This document shows positions 10,006-19,297 of a stretch of 64,000 nucleotides of DNA, in pieces. The notes under the pieces were generated by a model, which saw nothing but the letters and a program-made list of their open reading frames with translations, ran no database searches and was not told where the DNA came from. The DNA is from Bacteroidales bacterium (GTDB lineage Bacteria; Bacteroidota; Bacteroidia; Bacteroidales; GCA-2748055). The position numbers and the translations under genes are program-made. The stretch spans positions 1-64,000 of the forward strand of contig JAUUZQ010000007.1 in NCBI GenBank assembly GCA_030589895.1, read 5' to 3'. Position 1 is the first letter of the stretch. Each line of letters begins with the position of its first letter.

Positions 10006-11131
10006 TATTTTCCAAAACGTGCTCTATGGTTTTCCAGAGTTCACGAGCTGTATTGTCCCAGCTGTAGAGTTTTCTTCGCTCTCTTCCTTTCTCAATAAGA
10101 TCTTCCCTTAATCCCTCCTCTTTCATCAATCTTATCATACCATCCCGAATATTTCCGGGACTATCCGGAACTGTATAAATAGCAGCATCTCCGGCAATTT
10201 CGGGTAAACTGGTTACATTTGAAGCCAGAATTGGAATCTCACAATTCATAGCTTCCACCAGGGGAATTCCAAATCCTTCGAAAAAGGGAACAAATGTCAA
10301 TGCACAGGCAGCAGCCATCACATCGTTAAGGTCTTTTGATGATAGTCTTCCGGTAAAAATAACATCATCGCAGAATGTCATCTTTTGAAGTTCCTCTTCC
10401 ATCGCTTTGGTTAAAAAGAATTTCTTACCAACGATCACCAGCTTAAAGCTACTTTTGTAATCCTGCTTGAATAACTCAAATGCCTTCAACAAATTTCTAA
10501 TGTTTTTCCTGGGATGGATACTGCCTACAAATACAAAATAGGGCGCTCCGGAGCTATGCTGCTCTCTAATCTCCTCAATCCTCTCCTTTTTTACAGGATG
10601 AAATGTCTTGCTTGCACCATTATAAACAAGGTCTATCTTATCCTCATCAATATCATAGGTGTTTATAATATCTCGCCTCGAATATTCCGAAACAGTAGCC
10701 AATCGTGTTGCTTTACGGGCGAATCGCTTATAAAAATATCTGTAATAGACGCGCGAAAAGAAAGGAAGGTCTTTAGGTCTGTGAACAAAATTGATATCAT
10801 GAATCACAGCACAGGAGGGGATTTTCGACCTCAGGCTAATAAAACCATCTGTGGATAAAAACATGTCTGCCTTTATGGATTTAAGTAGTGAGGGAATCCT
10901 CCATTCCAACCAGAAATACCATATAAACGGATGTCTGGTAGGTGGCGACAATACTATAGGCACCACATTATCAGCAAAAATAACATCATCGCTATATTTA
11001 CGATCAAATATGAAATAAAAAGTATGCTCCGGATGATCAACAACGATTCTTCTCAGTGTTTCGAAGGTAAACCAACCTATCCCATCCAATTTTCCGGGCA
11101 TTAATAGTCGGGTATTAACCGCTATCTTCAT
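9998..11131 (-). CDS. Glycosyltransferase family 4 (GT-B)
   Basis: MKIAVNTRLLMPGKLDGIGWFTFETLRRI..., FVGSIHPRKNIRNLLKAFE, PFFEGFGIPLVEAMNCEIPILASNVTSLPEIAGDAA. Track ORF extends to 11308, but the ATG at 11131 starts the canonical domain and avoids overlap with the divergent gene. Confidence 0.9.
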   Translation of the reverse strand: MKIAVNTRLLMPGKLDGIGWFTFETLRRIVVDHPEHTFYFIFDRKYSDDVIFADNVVPIVLSPPTRHPFIWYFWLEWRIPSLLKSIKADMFLSTDGFISLRSKIPSCAVIHDINFVHRPKDLPFFSRVYYRYFYKRFARKATRLATVSEYSRRDIINTYDIDEDKIDLVYNGASKTFHPVKKERIEEIREQHSSGAPYFVFVGSIHPRKNIRNLLKAFELFKQDYKSSFKLVIVGKKFFLTKAMEEELQKMTFCDDVIFTGRLSSKDLNDVMAAACALTFVPFFEGFGIPLVEAMNCEIPILASNVTSLPEIAGDAAIYTVPDSPGNIRDGMIRLMKEEGLREDLIEKGRERRKLYSWDNTARELWKTIEHVLENNA

Positions 11132-11270
11132 TATTTTAAAAGCTTTAGGTAATCTATCCTGCTTTAAATGCAGGCTAGTGAAAAAATCTGTGGCGAACTT
11201 ATTACATTTGTGTTGAAATAAAAAATATATTTGACCATCTGCTTGACATAGTTTATAAATTATAATCGAT

Positions 11271-12713
11271 TTGAAAAAGAAATTTCTCTCCAATCTTATA
11301 TTGCTCATAGCAATTAATTTGCTGATAAAACCCTTCTGGTTTTTTGGGATAGACGTTGCGGTGCAAAACAGAGTAGGAGAGGAAATGTATGGCTTCTATG
11401 CATCCCTATTCAATTTCGCCTTCATCATGAATATTCTTCTTGATATTGGCATTACAAATTACAACAACAGAAATATAGCCCGTGATCATCAACTACTGCG
11501 TCCTGAGCTTTCAAAAATTATTCCCTTAAAATTTCTTCTCAGTATAGTATACGGAGTTTTTGTTTTAGGTGCTGGTTTGATCATTGGATATGACAGCATT
11601 CAAATCAAGCTGCTTATCGTACTGGTTCTGAATCAGTTTCTTTCATCTTTCATACTATACTTTCGGTCCAATATCAGTGGGATTCAGCTTTTTCGAACCG
11701 ATAGTTTGTTATCTGTACTCGACAGGACATTAATGATTGTCCTTACCGGACTGCTTCTATGGACAAACATCCTTAAACAGCCATTCAGGATAGAATGGTT
11801 CGTCTATACACAAACAGTTTCTTACAGCCTTACTTTCCTGGTAGTCATTCTAATTGTGCTGTACCATTCCGGAACAATCCGACTTAGATTCAAATTTTCG
11901 GAAATGAAATCAATTCTAAAACAAAGTTATCCCTTTGCCATATTGATCCTTCTCATGTCATTTTTTAACCGTGCCGACACCGTTATGTTGGAACGATTGC
12001 TACCGGATGGCAAATTCCAGGCAGGACTATATTTCCAGTCATACAGGATATTGGACGCATTTTCGCAATTTTCTCTTCTGTTTGCCGCCTTATTGCTTCC
12101 CATGTTCAGTAAAATGCTTAAAATTGGTGAGAAGATAGATGAATTGGTAAAAATTGCCATATCACTTTTACTTACCGTTTCAATATCTGTGGCGGTTATC
12201 AGCTATTTCTTCAATACAGATGTAATATCCTTGTTATATCCTGATGCTGACTTAGCATCACCAAAAATATTCCGGATTTTAATGATAGGTTTTATAGCAA
12301 TTTCCATCAGCTATGTATATGGTACGCTACTCACAGCAAATAAAAATCTTAAGCAACTTAATGCCATTGCGCTGAGTACTGTTGTCATTAATATTGTTCT
12401 AAATCTGATACTCATCCCCCAATACAAGGCCGTTGGAGCAGCCATAGCAAGTCTGACATCACAAGCATTCTTCGCCCTTTGCCAGATTTTCGTTTCTCAT
12501 CGCATCTTTAAGTTTGAAATGGGAGGGGCAATACTTCTCAGACTATTGATTTTCACTCTCTCAATTATTGCGACTGCCTATTTTTCACTGCGCTTTTTAG
12601 AATGGGTGCCTGCTCTGATCCTTGTCAGCCTGATAAGTACAGGTGCAGCAATTGCCACGGGAATGATACGACCAAAGGAGATATTTGGGATACTTTTGGA
12701 GAAGGAGGACTAG
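11271..12713 (+). CDS. Polysaccharide biosynthesis flippase (MATE/Wzx-like)
   Basis: 480 aa, multiple TM helices, MKKKFLSNLILLIAINLLIKPFWFFGIDVAVQNRVG; TTG start with an in-frame TAA at 11256-11258. Confidence 0.88.
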   Translation: MKKKFLSNLILLIAINLLIKPFWFFGIDVAVQNRVGEEMYGFYASLFNFAFIMNILLDIGITNYNNRNIARDHQLLRPELSKIIPLKFLLSIVYGVFVLGAGLIIGYDSIQIKLLIVLVLNQFLSSFILYFRSNISGIQLFRTDSLLSVLDRTLMIVLTGLLLWTNILKQPFRIEWFVYTQTVSYSLTFLVVILIVLYHSGTIRLRFKFSEMKSILKQSYPFAILILLMSFFNRADTVMLERLLPDGKFQAGLYFQSYRILDAFSQFSLLFAALLLPMFSKMLKIGEKIDELVKIAISLLLTVSISVAVISYFFNTDVISLLYPDADLASPKIFRILMIGFIAISISYVYGTLLTANKNLKQLNAIALSTVVINIVLNLILIPQYKAVGAAIASLTSQAFFALCQIFVSHRIFKFEMGGAILLRLLIFTLSIIATAYFSLRFLEWVPALILVSLISTGAAIATGMIRPKEIFGILLEKED

Positions 12714-12854
12714 GGGCTTTTTTGCCATGCATGCTCCTTTCTTACAAAAACCTACGTGTATAGGTTTCCATTATTCCTTCCATCATTCCAATAGACTGTG
12801 CATACAAGGTCTCTGCGGCCAGCTACCATGATGTTGTTCGCTTTGCCTATGCCT

Positions 12855-12905
12855 CTTTGAACCTTTCTCTTTATACTTTGAACCCTCCTCTTTACAATTT
12901 GAAAG
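12855..12905. repeat. Three imperfect 21-bp direct repeats (CTTTGAACCyTyCTCTTTAyA)
   Basis: CTTTGA... at 12855, CTTTGA... at 12876, ATTTGA... at 12897; constant 21-bp spacing. Confidence 0.6.
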
Positions 12906-13084
12906 TTTCACTATAAACTCTTTGCATAACAAAATGCACTTCTACATACATTTTTACACTATTTATTATTTCTATAAATTTTATTTTCAGTCTTTTATCT
13001 ATAGATTTATAGTCTTTTTTACTCTACATTTATTTATATTTTTTGATTGTTAGAATCTTGTTAATTGTTTATGTGCGGATTTTC

Positions 13085-13107
13085 ACTGAATAGATTAAAC
13101 ATTCAGT
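13085..13107. promoter_or_regulatory. Inverted repeat (possible operator) upstream of the small putative DNA-binding gene
   Basis: ACTGAAT-9 nt-ATTCAGT, 29 nt upstream of the TTG start at 13137. Confidence 0.4.
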
Positions 13108-13136
13108 ATTTTTAGCCAAACCAAAGCACTAAGAAG

Positions 13137-13367
13137 TTGGATACAAAAGGTAAACGTGACGAAAAGCTGCTCAGAACGAGTCGTACAACTCTTCTTTTTA
13201 ATCAGCGTGAAAAAGAAGCCATAGAATTGTATTGTCAGAAATACAAGATCAGGAATAAGTCAAAATTCATGCGTGAGGTGATACTCACTGATATACTGAA
13301 ACGATTTGACGAAGATTACCCTACTCTTTTTGAGTTTGAAAAACCAAATCTGTTTTATCAGAAATAA
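13137..13367 (+). CDS. Small putative ribbon-helix-helix-like protein
   Basis: 76 aa; RTTLLFNQREKEAIELYCQKYKIRNKSKFMREVILTDILKRFDEDYPTLFEF resembles small RHH/mobilisation-type regulators; TTG start. Confidence 0.6.
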   Translation: MDTKGKRDEKLLRTSRTTLLFNQREKEAIELYCQKYKIRNKSKFMREVILTDILKRFDEDYPTLFEFEKPNLFYQK

Positions 13368-13505
13368 GTAGCTATTTCTGGCCCGGCTTAACAGAAGTCC
13401 CCGACTTAATAGAATTCTCCGGTTTAGCAATCATAGGGTGATAACATGTTGTCTTCAATATGCCAATTGAATAATATAAATGGTGATTTAAGAGATGCCT
13501 TCTGC

Positions 13506-14498
13506 TTAAATTACTTCAAGGGAATAAATTATCGCTTCCAGCTGACGTATTTTCACCCTCTTCTTCTGATTTGGATAATACAAAAATCCCTCTACGGTAA
13601 TAATTCTTCCCCTTGATTCATCGAATATTGAATGGCTTACAAAAGGACCTCCCATAAAGCCATTGGCCAGTTCCCACAGACCCCTTATCTCAACAATCTC
13701 TTTCCCATTCAGGTGCAGATCATAAACATCGGGAGGATAAATGTTTGCTACCTGCATATAAGAGTCCTCTGTCGGTCCTTTTACATATTTCTCAGTAAAT
13801 ATATTTCTCTGCTCCAGCAGATTGCTTGTTGAGAGGTCTGATATATCTTTTGCAGGAAATTCAAAAACATGCAGTACCTGGGTATATTCAGGTGTTTCAA
13901 TGGAAACAGAACTATATACATCATCAGACATATCAATATTATAGCCTCTGGGAATAGACAGTCTTATATGACGATCATCAGCCATCATTTTTTGAATCGC
14001 AAGATCCTTTGAGGCCAGGAAAACATCCTGAATCCTTCTGCGGTCATAATTAATAAGAAAACTTTGAATCTTGCTATTGTTATCAGAAATAAGTTCATTT
14101 ACCTCCTTAATACTGGCGGCTTCAATCTGAACAAGGATCTGCGGTTTTGCCCAAACATCCTTACGAAACCTGATAGCCGGCTCCTCTCTGGTTTTATTAA
14201 TGGTCACAAGAACAACTGAACGATGGTATTTAAATAAATTATCGAATGATGCCGCAGTAATATGAATAACATCAAATTGTGGTTCCGATTGTGGCAATGC
14301 TGGAAATTCTTTCTTTAAAATATCCTGTAGAACCTCCCCGGTTTGTCCCTCCCAGATAAATTTATCCATCACAACCAACACTTCTCCGGCACCTCCGGTA
14401 ACATTGGGTAAAACTCTACCAGATCCGGAAGTTGATACAGTAGTATCGCATCCTGAAAGAAGAAGCAATACAAAGAGTAAAATTGAAAAATATCTCAT
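13506..14498 (-). CDS. DUF4837 family lipoprotein
   Basis: Lipobox LLSGC; GGAGEVLVVMDKFIWEGQTGEVLQDILKKEFPALPQSEPQFDVIHI. Confidence 0.85.
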   Translation of the reverse strand: MRYFSILLFVLLLLSGCDTTVSTSGSGRVLPNVTGGAGEVLVVMDKFIWEGQTGEVLQDILKKEFPALPQSEPQFDVIHITAASFDNLFKYHRSVVLVTINKTREEPAIRFRKDVWAKPQILVQIEAASIKEVNELISDNNSKIQSFLINYDRRRIQDVFLASKDLAIQKMMADDRHIRLSIPRGYNIDMSDDVYSSVSIETPEYTQVLHVFEFPAKDISDLSTSNLLEQRNIFTEKYVKGPTEDSYMQVANIYPPDVYDLHLNGKEIVEIRGLWELANGFMGGPFVSHSIFDESRGRIITVEGFLYYPNQKKRVKIRQLEAIIYSLEVI

Positions 14499-14722
14499 AA
14501 TAGTAATTGATTAATAAGAGTGTATAAAAATAACGTAAAATGAGATAAACAAGTATAAAAAATCCCAAACAAAAGAAAACAGATCCTATTAAATAAAAAA
14601 TAATAATTTCTCCTCGACTAAATTTTTACTTATATGTCTAATTCTCAAGAGATCCAAAGGAAAATCTCAAGGAGATTATTACCTGAATTTTCAAGAACAA
14701 TTCTGACCAGCAATTTTTAGTG

Positions 14723-17029
14723 TTAATTTAGATTAGATGACATGGAGAAAGGTTTATCATTTTCGTTGGTTCCTCTGAGCATATTCGGGACACTATCCAT
14801 ATCCAGCCATAATTCGCCACCAGAGAGAATGGTCTCATGATCAATCCAATTCTTGTTGAACACATTTCCATTCAGTGTTCCACTTTTAATGTAAATATTT
14901 TGAACTGAATTTTTCGGTGCATTAATTTCAAAAATATTCCCATTTTCAAATTGGAGAACAATTTTCTTAAAAAGAGGAGCTCCCACAACATATTGATCTG
15001 AACCGGGACAAACAGGGTAAAACCCCATAGAACTAAAAACATACCATGCCGAAGTCTGTCCATTATCCTCATCCCCACAATAACCATCAGGTGTATCGTG
15101 ATATAACCTATCCATTACCTCACGAATATGCTTTTGGGTTTTCCATGGCTGTCCGGCATAATTATACAGATAGATCATGTGTTGAACAGGTTGATTACCA
15201 TGTGCATAATTCCCCATATTAGCGATCTGCATTTCCCGGATTTCATGAATAGGAAATCCATAATAAGAACAATCATAATCAGGAGGCATAGAGAAAACTG
15301 TATCCAGCATACTTACAAATTCATTATCTCCTCCCATCATGTTAATTAATCCTTCTATATCATGAAAAACAGACCACGTATAATGCAGACTATTCCCCTC
15401 AGTGAAAGCATCTCCCCATTTCAATGGATTAAAAGGTGATTGAAAATTACCATCAGCATTTTTCCCTCTCATTAACTTATGCTCAGAATCAAAGAGATTC
15501 CGATAGTTCTGGGATCTCTTCTCAAATAATTCAATCTGATCCTCAGAACGGCCTAACTTACGTGCTAATTCAGCAATACAAAAATCTGCATAAGCATACT
15601 CAAGTGTACGTGCAGCATTTTCATTGATTCCTACATCGTATGGTATATAACCCAACTCATTATAATATGAAGCCCCATAACGTCCAACTGATGAAATGTT
15701 CATATTGTGCCCATTTGAATTTTTTAACAAAGCCTCATAGAGTATATCAATGTCATAACCGCGTATCCCTTTTAAGTAGGAGTCAGCAATTACTGAAGCA
15801 GAATTTGATCCGATCATACAATCACGGTGACCAGGAGTTGCCCATTCAGGTAACCACCCGCTCTCTTTATATGTATTTACCAGACCCTTCATGATATCAG
15901 AATTCAAGGAAGGATACATCAATGTAAAAAAAGGAAATATTGCACGAAATGTGTCCCAAAATCCATTATCAGTAAACATATATCCGGGTAATACTTCACC
16001 AGTATATGGACTATAATGAACCATATTATTTTGTCCATCGAATTCATAAAATTTTCTTGGAAATAGTAAAACCCTATACAAACTTGAATAAAAAGTATTA
16101 CGCTGCGCATCAGTACCACCAGTCACCCTTATTTTGGAAAGTTCTGAATTCCAAATTGCCTCCCCCTCTTCTTTAAGTGTTTCAAAGTCTTTTTCACCAA
16201 TCTCATGCTCAAGGTTTATTTCAGCTTGTTCAGGACTAATAAATGAAGAAGCAACTTTTACGTTAACATGTTCTCCCTTTTTTGTCTTAAAACCGACTAC
16301 CGCTCCAACATGCATACCCTTATCATAGAGGTTGTTTTCTTTCTCCTCATCACCATTCCATGTTGAAGTAACAGTAAATTCCTTATCGAAAATTGCCACA
16401 AAATAGTTGTGAAAATTTTCTGGTACACTTCCTGAATTATATCTTGAAAAGCCAATAATTTTTCTTTCTTCAGGAATAATTTTTACTTCAGACCCTTTGT
16501 TAAATCCATCCAATATGATATATGCACTATCAGATTCCGGAAAGGTGAACCTGAATCTTGCAGCCCTTTCAGTTGGAGTAATTTCCGTTAAGACATCATA
16601 ATCTGCAAGATAGACTTGATAATAATGGGGCTTAGCTATCTCTGCCTTATGCGAAAACCATGATGCTCTATCCTCTTCTTTTGTTTTTAACTCTCCTGTT
16701 ACAGGCATCAGTGAAAAGCAACCATAGTCTTTCAGCCAGTTACTTGCCTGATGTGTTTGTTTAAATCCATTTATTTTATGCGCATCGTAGGCATATATCC
16801 AACCATTGCCCATAGAACTGGTTTGGGGTGTCCAGAAATTCATTCCCCAGGGTAACGCAATTGCCGGATATGTATTTCCATTCGATAAAATAAACTCTGA
16901 ATCACTTCCTATCAGAGTATTGACCATAGAGACATAGTCAGTAACATCAACAATCTCTGTTGTGGTGTTCGTACACGATACAAACGCACAGGAAACACTA
17001 ATAAAAAGCAGAAATAATTTCTTTTTCAT
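14723..17029 (-). CDS. GH92 family glycosidase, Gln variant at the catalytic-acid position
   Basis: Lipoprotein signal (CAFVSC), TLIGSDSEFILSNGNTYPAIALPWGMNFWTPQT, HGNQPVQHMIYLYNYAGQPWKTQ, GDEDNGQTSAWYVFSSMGFYPVCPG. Confidence 0.93.
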   Translation of the reverse strand: MKKKLFLLFISVSCAFVSCTNTTTEIVDVTDYVSMVNTLIGSDSEFILSNGNTYPAIALPWGMNFWTPQTSSMGNGWIYAYDAHKINGFKQTHQASNWLKDYGCFSLMPVTGELKTKEEDRASWFSHKAEIAKPHYYQVYLADYDVLTEITPTERAARFRFTFPESDSAYIILDGFNKGSEVKIIPEERKIIGFSRYNSGSVPENFHNYFVAIFDKEFTVTSTWNGDEEKENNLYDKGMHVGAVVGFKTKKGEHVNVKVASSFISPEQAEINLEHEIGEKDFETLKEEGEAIWNSELSKIRVTGGTDAQRNTFYSSLYRVLLFPRKFYEFDGQNNMVHYSPYTGEVLPGYMFTDNGFWDTFRAIFPFFTLMYPSLNSDIMKGLVNTYKESGWLPEWATPGHRDCMIGSNSASVIADSYLKGIRGYDIDILYEALLKNSNGHNMNISSVGRYGASYYNELGYIPYDVGINENAARTLEYAYADFCIAELARKLGRSEDQIELFEKRSQNYRNLFDSEHKLMRGKNADGNFQSPFNPLKWGDAFTEGNSLHYTWSVFHDIEGLINMMGGDNEFVSMLDTVFSMPPDYDCSYYGFPIHEIREMQIANMGNYAHGNQPVQHMIYLYNYAGQPWKTQKHIREVMDRLYHDTPDGYCGDEDNGQTSAWYVFSSMGFYPVCPGSDQYVVGAPLFKKIVLQFENGNIFEINAPKNSVQNIYIKSGTLNGNVFNKNWIDHETILSGGELWLDMDSVPNMLRGTNENDKPFSMSSNLN

Positions 17030-17188
17030 TTATCACAATATTCATTTCCTAAATATTCTTACTCTATCCTATAAGCCCAAAAGTCCAATAATAAAATTGC
17101 TTTGTATAAAACTCCTGTAGAATCCCGATATGAAGTTGACCCTTATGATTCATTAGCTATACTAAATCATTCTTTCAAAAGACCGATC

Positions 17189-19270
17189 CTAATTACCCTT
17201 CCATATCTTACTTAGTTCTATAGCAGCAGGTTTTACATTTCCTTCAAAATCAATAATAGAGGTGTTAACCATACAGGGGAAACTATCATGTCCCATCCAA
17301 ATAAGGAATCCACCACAGGCAGGAAATCTGTCCTTAAAACTTTTCACAGCAATAGTTAAACCCTCTATCTGACGATTCTGGCTCCAGGTAACATACTCCT
17401 CCAAAGAATTAGTTGGTTGACCATCATGGTCCGCAAGGTATTCATCCCATTCAAGCCACCAATTTACATTTCTCCAAATTGGATTTTCAATATTTGCAGG
17501 CAAGGGATTATACTTTCCACGATATTTGTTAATCATCTCAGCTGACATTGCTCCGGGAACACCCGCTTCAGAAATAAAAAGAGCATCATTGTTTTTCCAG
17601 AATTCCTTAACACTCTCCATGCTTTTATCACTTGCAGAAAAAGGAAGTTTCCAGGGACCATGGGTGTCCCAATTGTTTCCACTTCCAAAATTCTCCCTTA
17701 CAGCTGAAATACTTGGACCGGAAGGACTTCCAACAACAAACCTTCGTGTAGGATCCAGCTCACCGAGTATCTCTTTCATAGTGCTGATCATGATATGTTT
17801 ATCTGTAATTGGAGCGCTATTTTCTCTATTAAAAAGCTCATTTCCACCACACCAGAGCAAAAGACCAACATGGTGTTGAAGTCGATATACATAATGCTCA
17901 ACAATTTGAGACATAGCAAATACTTCATTCTCTCCTTCGGGAGGATAATTATCAATTCCTGAAGAACTTAAAGGAAAATCCTGCCAAATAAAAATTCCCA
18001 TTTCATCGCATATATCATATAAGCACTCCTTCTCTGCAAATCCACCGCCCCATATTCGAATTGTATTTATACCTAATTCTTTGTAAGTTTCAAGGCGTTT
18101 TCGGTAATCATCTTCCTTCAGGTCAGCAAAGTTAGGACGAATTGGGGTCCAGTTTATCCCCTGTAAAAACACTGGTTTGTTATTGACACTACAAATCCAG
18201 GGATCTGCATTAGCCGAAGCTCCCTCGCAAGAGAGCCATTCAATATTTTTAAATCCAATTCTGCGGGTAATTTGCTGTACTACATCTCCATTCTCATCTA
18301 TCAGTGATAATTGCAGGTTATACAATACCTGCTCCCCGCTACCATTTGGCCACCAACGTATAATCTTTAAATTATCCCACACTTTCTGCTGTAGCAGATC
18401 TTCTCCGGGTATCACATCTTCAAAAACATTCTTTCCTTCAAGCTCAGAAAGGGATATTTTTACATTTCCAGACAGTGCAGTACTATTCAAATTTGCCTTA
18501 ATTTTCAATTCCCCTCTATTCTTCTTCCTATCGGCTTCTGTTATGATCTGAACATCTATCATTTCAGGTTTGTCAACCATAGATCTGCTAATCCAAACAT
18601 TATCCCAGATACCAATTTGAACAATTCTTGGAATCCAATCCCATCCATAGTAAAATCTTGGTTTCCAATCTGTAATTTTAGAAGTAAAACCAATCTGCGC
18701 CAAATTTTCAGGGGAACATTCAAAAACAAATACTATTGTATTATTTTTCTCTTTCAAATAGGGTTTAATATCAAAAGTATAGGGTATGAAAGCGTTTTCG
18801 AACCGTCCGGTCTCCTGACCATTAATTTTTAATATTCCTTTATGATCAAGACCATTACAATGTAAAATCAGATTTTCATCATTTCCGGGAAGCCAGTCAT
18901 CCGGAATTTTTACAGCTATCAGCCAATGCCTATTCTCAATCCACTCAGAAGAACTGCTATTCAATCCAATATTCCAGTCATCAATGATTCCTGCTCTCTT
19001 TAATGCATTTCTCACTGAACCGGGGACTTCAAAGGGGATGTTTTTATATTCTGACCAATTCCCACTAAAGTCCTCAAAATCAAAATTTATTCTCCAGGCA
19101 TCAGGCCTATAACCCCATAGCTCCCAATCAAGCGAAGATGCATCGAAGATTTCACTTGATAATATTTTTGATCTTTCCTGACTAAAGCCATTCATAATAC
19201 CAATTTGAAAAACAACAACCACTAGTAGAGCATTACTAATTTTAAATCTATTGTTCAATTTGAGATCCAT
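17189..19270 (-). CDS. GH2 family beta-mannosidase-like protein
   Basis: GH2 jelly roll and TIM barrel; acid/base LLWCGGNELFN, nucleophile FISEAGVPG; NTIRIWGGGFAEKECLYDICDEMGIFIWQDFPLS. Confidence 0.92.
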   Translation of the reverse strand: MDLKLNNRFKISNALLVVVVFQIGIMNGFSQERSKILSSEIFDASSLDWELWGYRPDAWRINFDFEDFSGNWSEYKNIPFEVPGSVRNALKRAGIIDDWNIGLNSSSSEWIENRHWLIAVKIPDDWLPGNDENLILHCNGLDHKGILKINGQETGRFENAFIPYTFDIKPYLKEKNNTIVFVFECSPENLAQIGFTSKITDWKPRFYYGWDWIPRIVQIGIWDNVWISRSMVDKPEMIDVQIITEADRKKNRGELKIKANLNSTALSGNVKISLSELEGKNVFEDVIPGEDLLQQKVWDNLKIIRWWPNGSGEQVLYNLQLSLIDENGDVVQQITRRIGFKNIEWLSCEGASANADPWICSVNNKPVFLQGINWTPIRPNFADLKEDDYRKRLETYKELGINTIRIWGGGFAEKECLYDICDEMGIFIWQDFPLSSSGIDNYPPEGENEVFAMSQIVEHYVYRLQHHVGLLLWCGGNELFNRENSAPITDKHIMISTMKEILGELDPTRRFVVGSPSGPSISAVRENFGSGNNWDTHGPWKLPFSASDKSMESVKEFWKNNDALFISEAGVPGAMSAEMINKYRGKYNPLPANIENPIWRNVNWWLEWDEYLADHDGQPTNSLEEYVTWSQNRQIEGLTIAVKSFKDRFPACGGFLIWMGHDSFPCMVNTSIIDFEGNVKPAAIELSKIWKGN

Positions 19271-19297
19271 GATAGTTGTTCTCTCTATAATTAACTG

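Noticed and set aside
10514-10858. 114-aa plus-strand ORF in the glycosyltransferase gene
   Set aside because: Antisense shadow with no domain features.
17526-18551. 117- and 124-aa plus-strand ORFs within the GH2 gene
   Set aside because: Opposite strand of a confident GH2 gene; no supporting motif.
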